Below, in pieces: positions 62,718-64,000 of a stretch of 64,000 nt of DNA. The position numbers were made by a program, and so were the translations under genes. Below the pieces are notes generated by a model, which was not told the origin of the DNA, did not search any database, and was given only the letters and a program-made list of their open reading frames with translations. The DNA lies in assembly GCA_963835955.1 (NCBI GenBank), contig CAWIHZ010000006.1, positions 52,283 to 116,282 of the forward strand, given 5' to 3'. Position 1 is the first letter of the stretch. Each line of letters begins with the position of its first letter. The stretch comes from Roseiarcus sp963835955. Lineage in GTDB: Bacteria > Pseudomonadota > Alphaproteobacteria > Rhizobiales > Beijerinckiaceae.

Positions 62718-63954
62718 TCGCCCGATTTAGTCAGATTGACGGGTATAGGTGCTTGAGTTTGATGCGTGCGTCGGGTGTTGTGAAGTGCCAATTGGCATTG
62801 GCGTGATTGGCGTTGCGGTCCTGCTCCCAGGCGGCGACTTCCTCGACGAGGGTTTGTTTGTCGGGGATACGGCGGTCGAGGCATTGGGACGATAGGACGC
62901 CGAGTTCCGACTCCGCCAGATCGAGCCAACTGCCGTGCTTTGGCGTGTAATGCCATTCGAATCGCTCGACCAGCCGCCTGGCTTCGGCGGCCGGAAAGGC
63001 TTCGTAGAGTGACGCCTTGCTGTGGATGTTGAGATTGTCCTGGACCAGAACGATGATCTGGGCGGCGGAAAAGTGGATATCGGCCAAGTCTTTCAAGACG
63101 TGAGCATAATCCACGGCGGTGTGGCGGTCCGTGACTTTGACATGGCGCCAGCCTTCGAGCGGCGCGAACAGCATGAAGAGGTTGGCGGTCCCATTGCGCT
63201 CGTACTCGTAATCGCAACGGACCGGGCGCCCGGTTTCATCGGAATCGTCGTCCGCGTCTCGGCGAGGAGTTGCTTCGAGGTCTCGTCCAGGCAAACCAGC
63301 GGACGGTCGGGATCGCGTGGCCGCGTGTAGACGGCCAGCACGTCTTCCATCGCCGCTACGAACGCGCCGTTGGCCTTGGGCGGGATGACCCAGCACTGTC
63401 GGCGATGGGGCTGGAGAATGTTTTTTTGAGCGCCCGCCCGATCGTCGAGTTGCTGGCGCGATCGACAATGTGGAGTTCCACGACCTTGTTCTCCAACAGC
63501 CGCAAGGTCCAGCGCGCGCGTCCCTTGGGTGGTTTGGAACAAGCCAAGGCAATCAGTTTGGCTTCCTTCTCGCCGTCGAAAATCCGCGCAACCGCCGGCC
63601 TCGCCCGTTGTTTGCGGCTCAGCACCGCCTCGAAGCCCTCTTCCACCAGTTGCTTGCGCACCCGGTAAACCATCGATGGGCTGGTCTCCAGCGCTTTGAC
63701 GATCCGGCTGTCGCTCCAGCCTTCCCCGGCTTGCGAGACATCGGCCTTCAACAAGACCCGCGCCTTCAGCAGCCGCTGGGCCGGGCTCTTTCCTTTCCGG
63801 ATCAGCGCTTCAAGTCGCTCCCGCTCCTCCGCGCTCAACCGCACCACATACTTCTTTACTGAAATCTCCTTCGCAACCATGATCGCCTCCGTCGTCCGCA
63901 CCGTCGACAAAGCGAATCATCAAATCCTTTCAAATTGATTGAATCGGGCGACTA
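62715..63954 (-). mobile_element. IS630-family insertion sequence between TA dinucleotides
   Basis: Ends are TAGTCGCCCGATT (from 62715) and its inverted partner AATCGGGCGACTA (to 63954), with further inward similarity over about 25 bases. A TA lies at each border, as expected from IS630 TA target duplication. Total about 1.24 kb. It carries one reverse-strand transposase with two frameshifts and is inserted in the older IS630 derivative. Confidence 0.8.
62731..63880 (-). pseudogene. IS630 transposase, two frameshifts
   Basis: The reverse strand begins MVAKEISVKKYVVRLSAEER and keeps frame to ALKK at a run of seven A near 63420-63430. One added A would continue into NILQPHRRQCWVIPP, then CLDETSKQLLAETRTTIPM. 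A second shift, a missing C near 63225 within CCGGGCGCCCGG, leads to the last frame: YEYERNGTANLFMLFAPLEG, VLVQDNLNIHSKASLYEAF and HYTPKHGSWLDLAESELG, to a stop at 62731. All three catalytic acids exist but in different frames, so the enzyme is inactive unless two slips occur. Confidence 0.82.
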
Positions 63955-64000
63955 GGAGCCTGTCCAGATAGTGTCCGCCGTTAGGTGGGTTTGGAGAGTG
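63955..64000. other. window end after the IS630 element
   Basis: The last 46 bases (GGAGCCTGTCCAGATAGTGT onward) do not continue the interrupted IS630 derivative or traA. They could be the tip of a further mobile element, but too little is visible to say. Confidence 0.3.

Noticed and set aside
63420..63430. programmed -1 frameshift at seven A in the second IS630
   Set aside because: The heptamer is out of the usual X-XXY-YYZ phase, and a second unrelated frameshift downstream would still kill the gene; a simple indel is likelier.

Overview
The window looks like chromosomal DNA of a high-GC alphaproteobacterium, most likely Hyphomicrobiales (Rhizobiales). The basis is the gene order murC-murB-ddl-ftsQ-ftsA-ftsZ-lpxC-bamD-recN, then murA-DUF2948-hisD-UPF0262, together with CtrA-type boxes, GluQ and a PEPxxWA sorting tail. 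The species cannot be named from the sequence alone.

Layout. 1-5.1 kb: a 2-oxoacid:ferredoxin oxidoreductase operon (FAD/ferredoxin subunit, cut by the window edge; fused gamma-alpha; beta), then an ornithine-cyclodeaminase-family gene. 5.1-9.0 kb: a scrambled region with a PEP-CTERM surface protein, one complete Y1 (RAYT-like) transposase element bounded by perfect 19-bp inverted repeats, several decapitated copies of that element, a decayed second copy of the PEP-CTERM 3' end and short IS debris. 9.0-25.8 kb: the cell-wall/division block, which starts at murC directly against the debris (no murG, mraY or murF in view). Two TTAA-N7-TTAA boxes precede ddl-ftsQ-ftsA. The block ends in a diverged duplication around UPF0262 and a methyltransferase gene. 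26-34 kb: an FMN-dependent lactate dehydrogenase-type enzyme, an M23 peptidase, gluQ, alkA, an esterase, an IS66 fragment, cytochrome b561 and a CHRD protein. 34.6-47 kb: a kinase / receiver / receiver-cyclase module, an EamA exporter, then degP, an OmpR-type two-component pair and glnE. 47-53.8 kb: P450, YjbR-like protein, the two aconitase X subunits, a DEAD-box helicase and an acyl-CoA ligase.

53.8-64 kb is an accessory region. An IS481 element (transposase frameshifted by a 16-bp tandem duplication) lies beside a tRNA-Gly(TCC) gene. Beyond it lie a SWIM/SNF2 helicase with an in-frame TAG near its upstream start, a broken AbiE system (AbiEi intact, AbiEii truncated), a traD remnant, a MobQ-like oriT candidate and a traA relaxase-helicase truncated by an IS630 derivative. 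That derivative is itself interrupted by a second, frameshifted IS630. This is best read as a decaying integrative or conjugative element.

I found no complete undescribed system and no CRISPR array. The signals most worth following are the Y1 element with long perfect terminal repeats and its end-only copies, the double CtrA box, the palindrome that hides the IS481 transposase ribosome site, and the oriT-like sequence beside traA.
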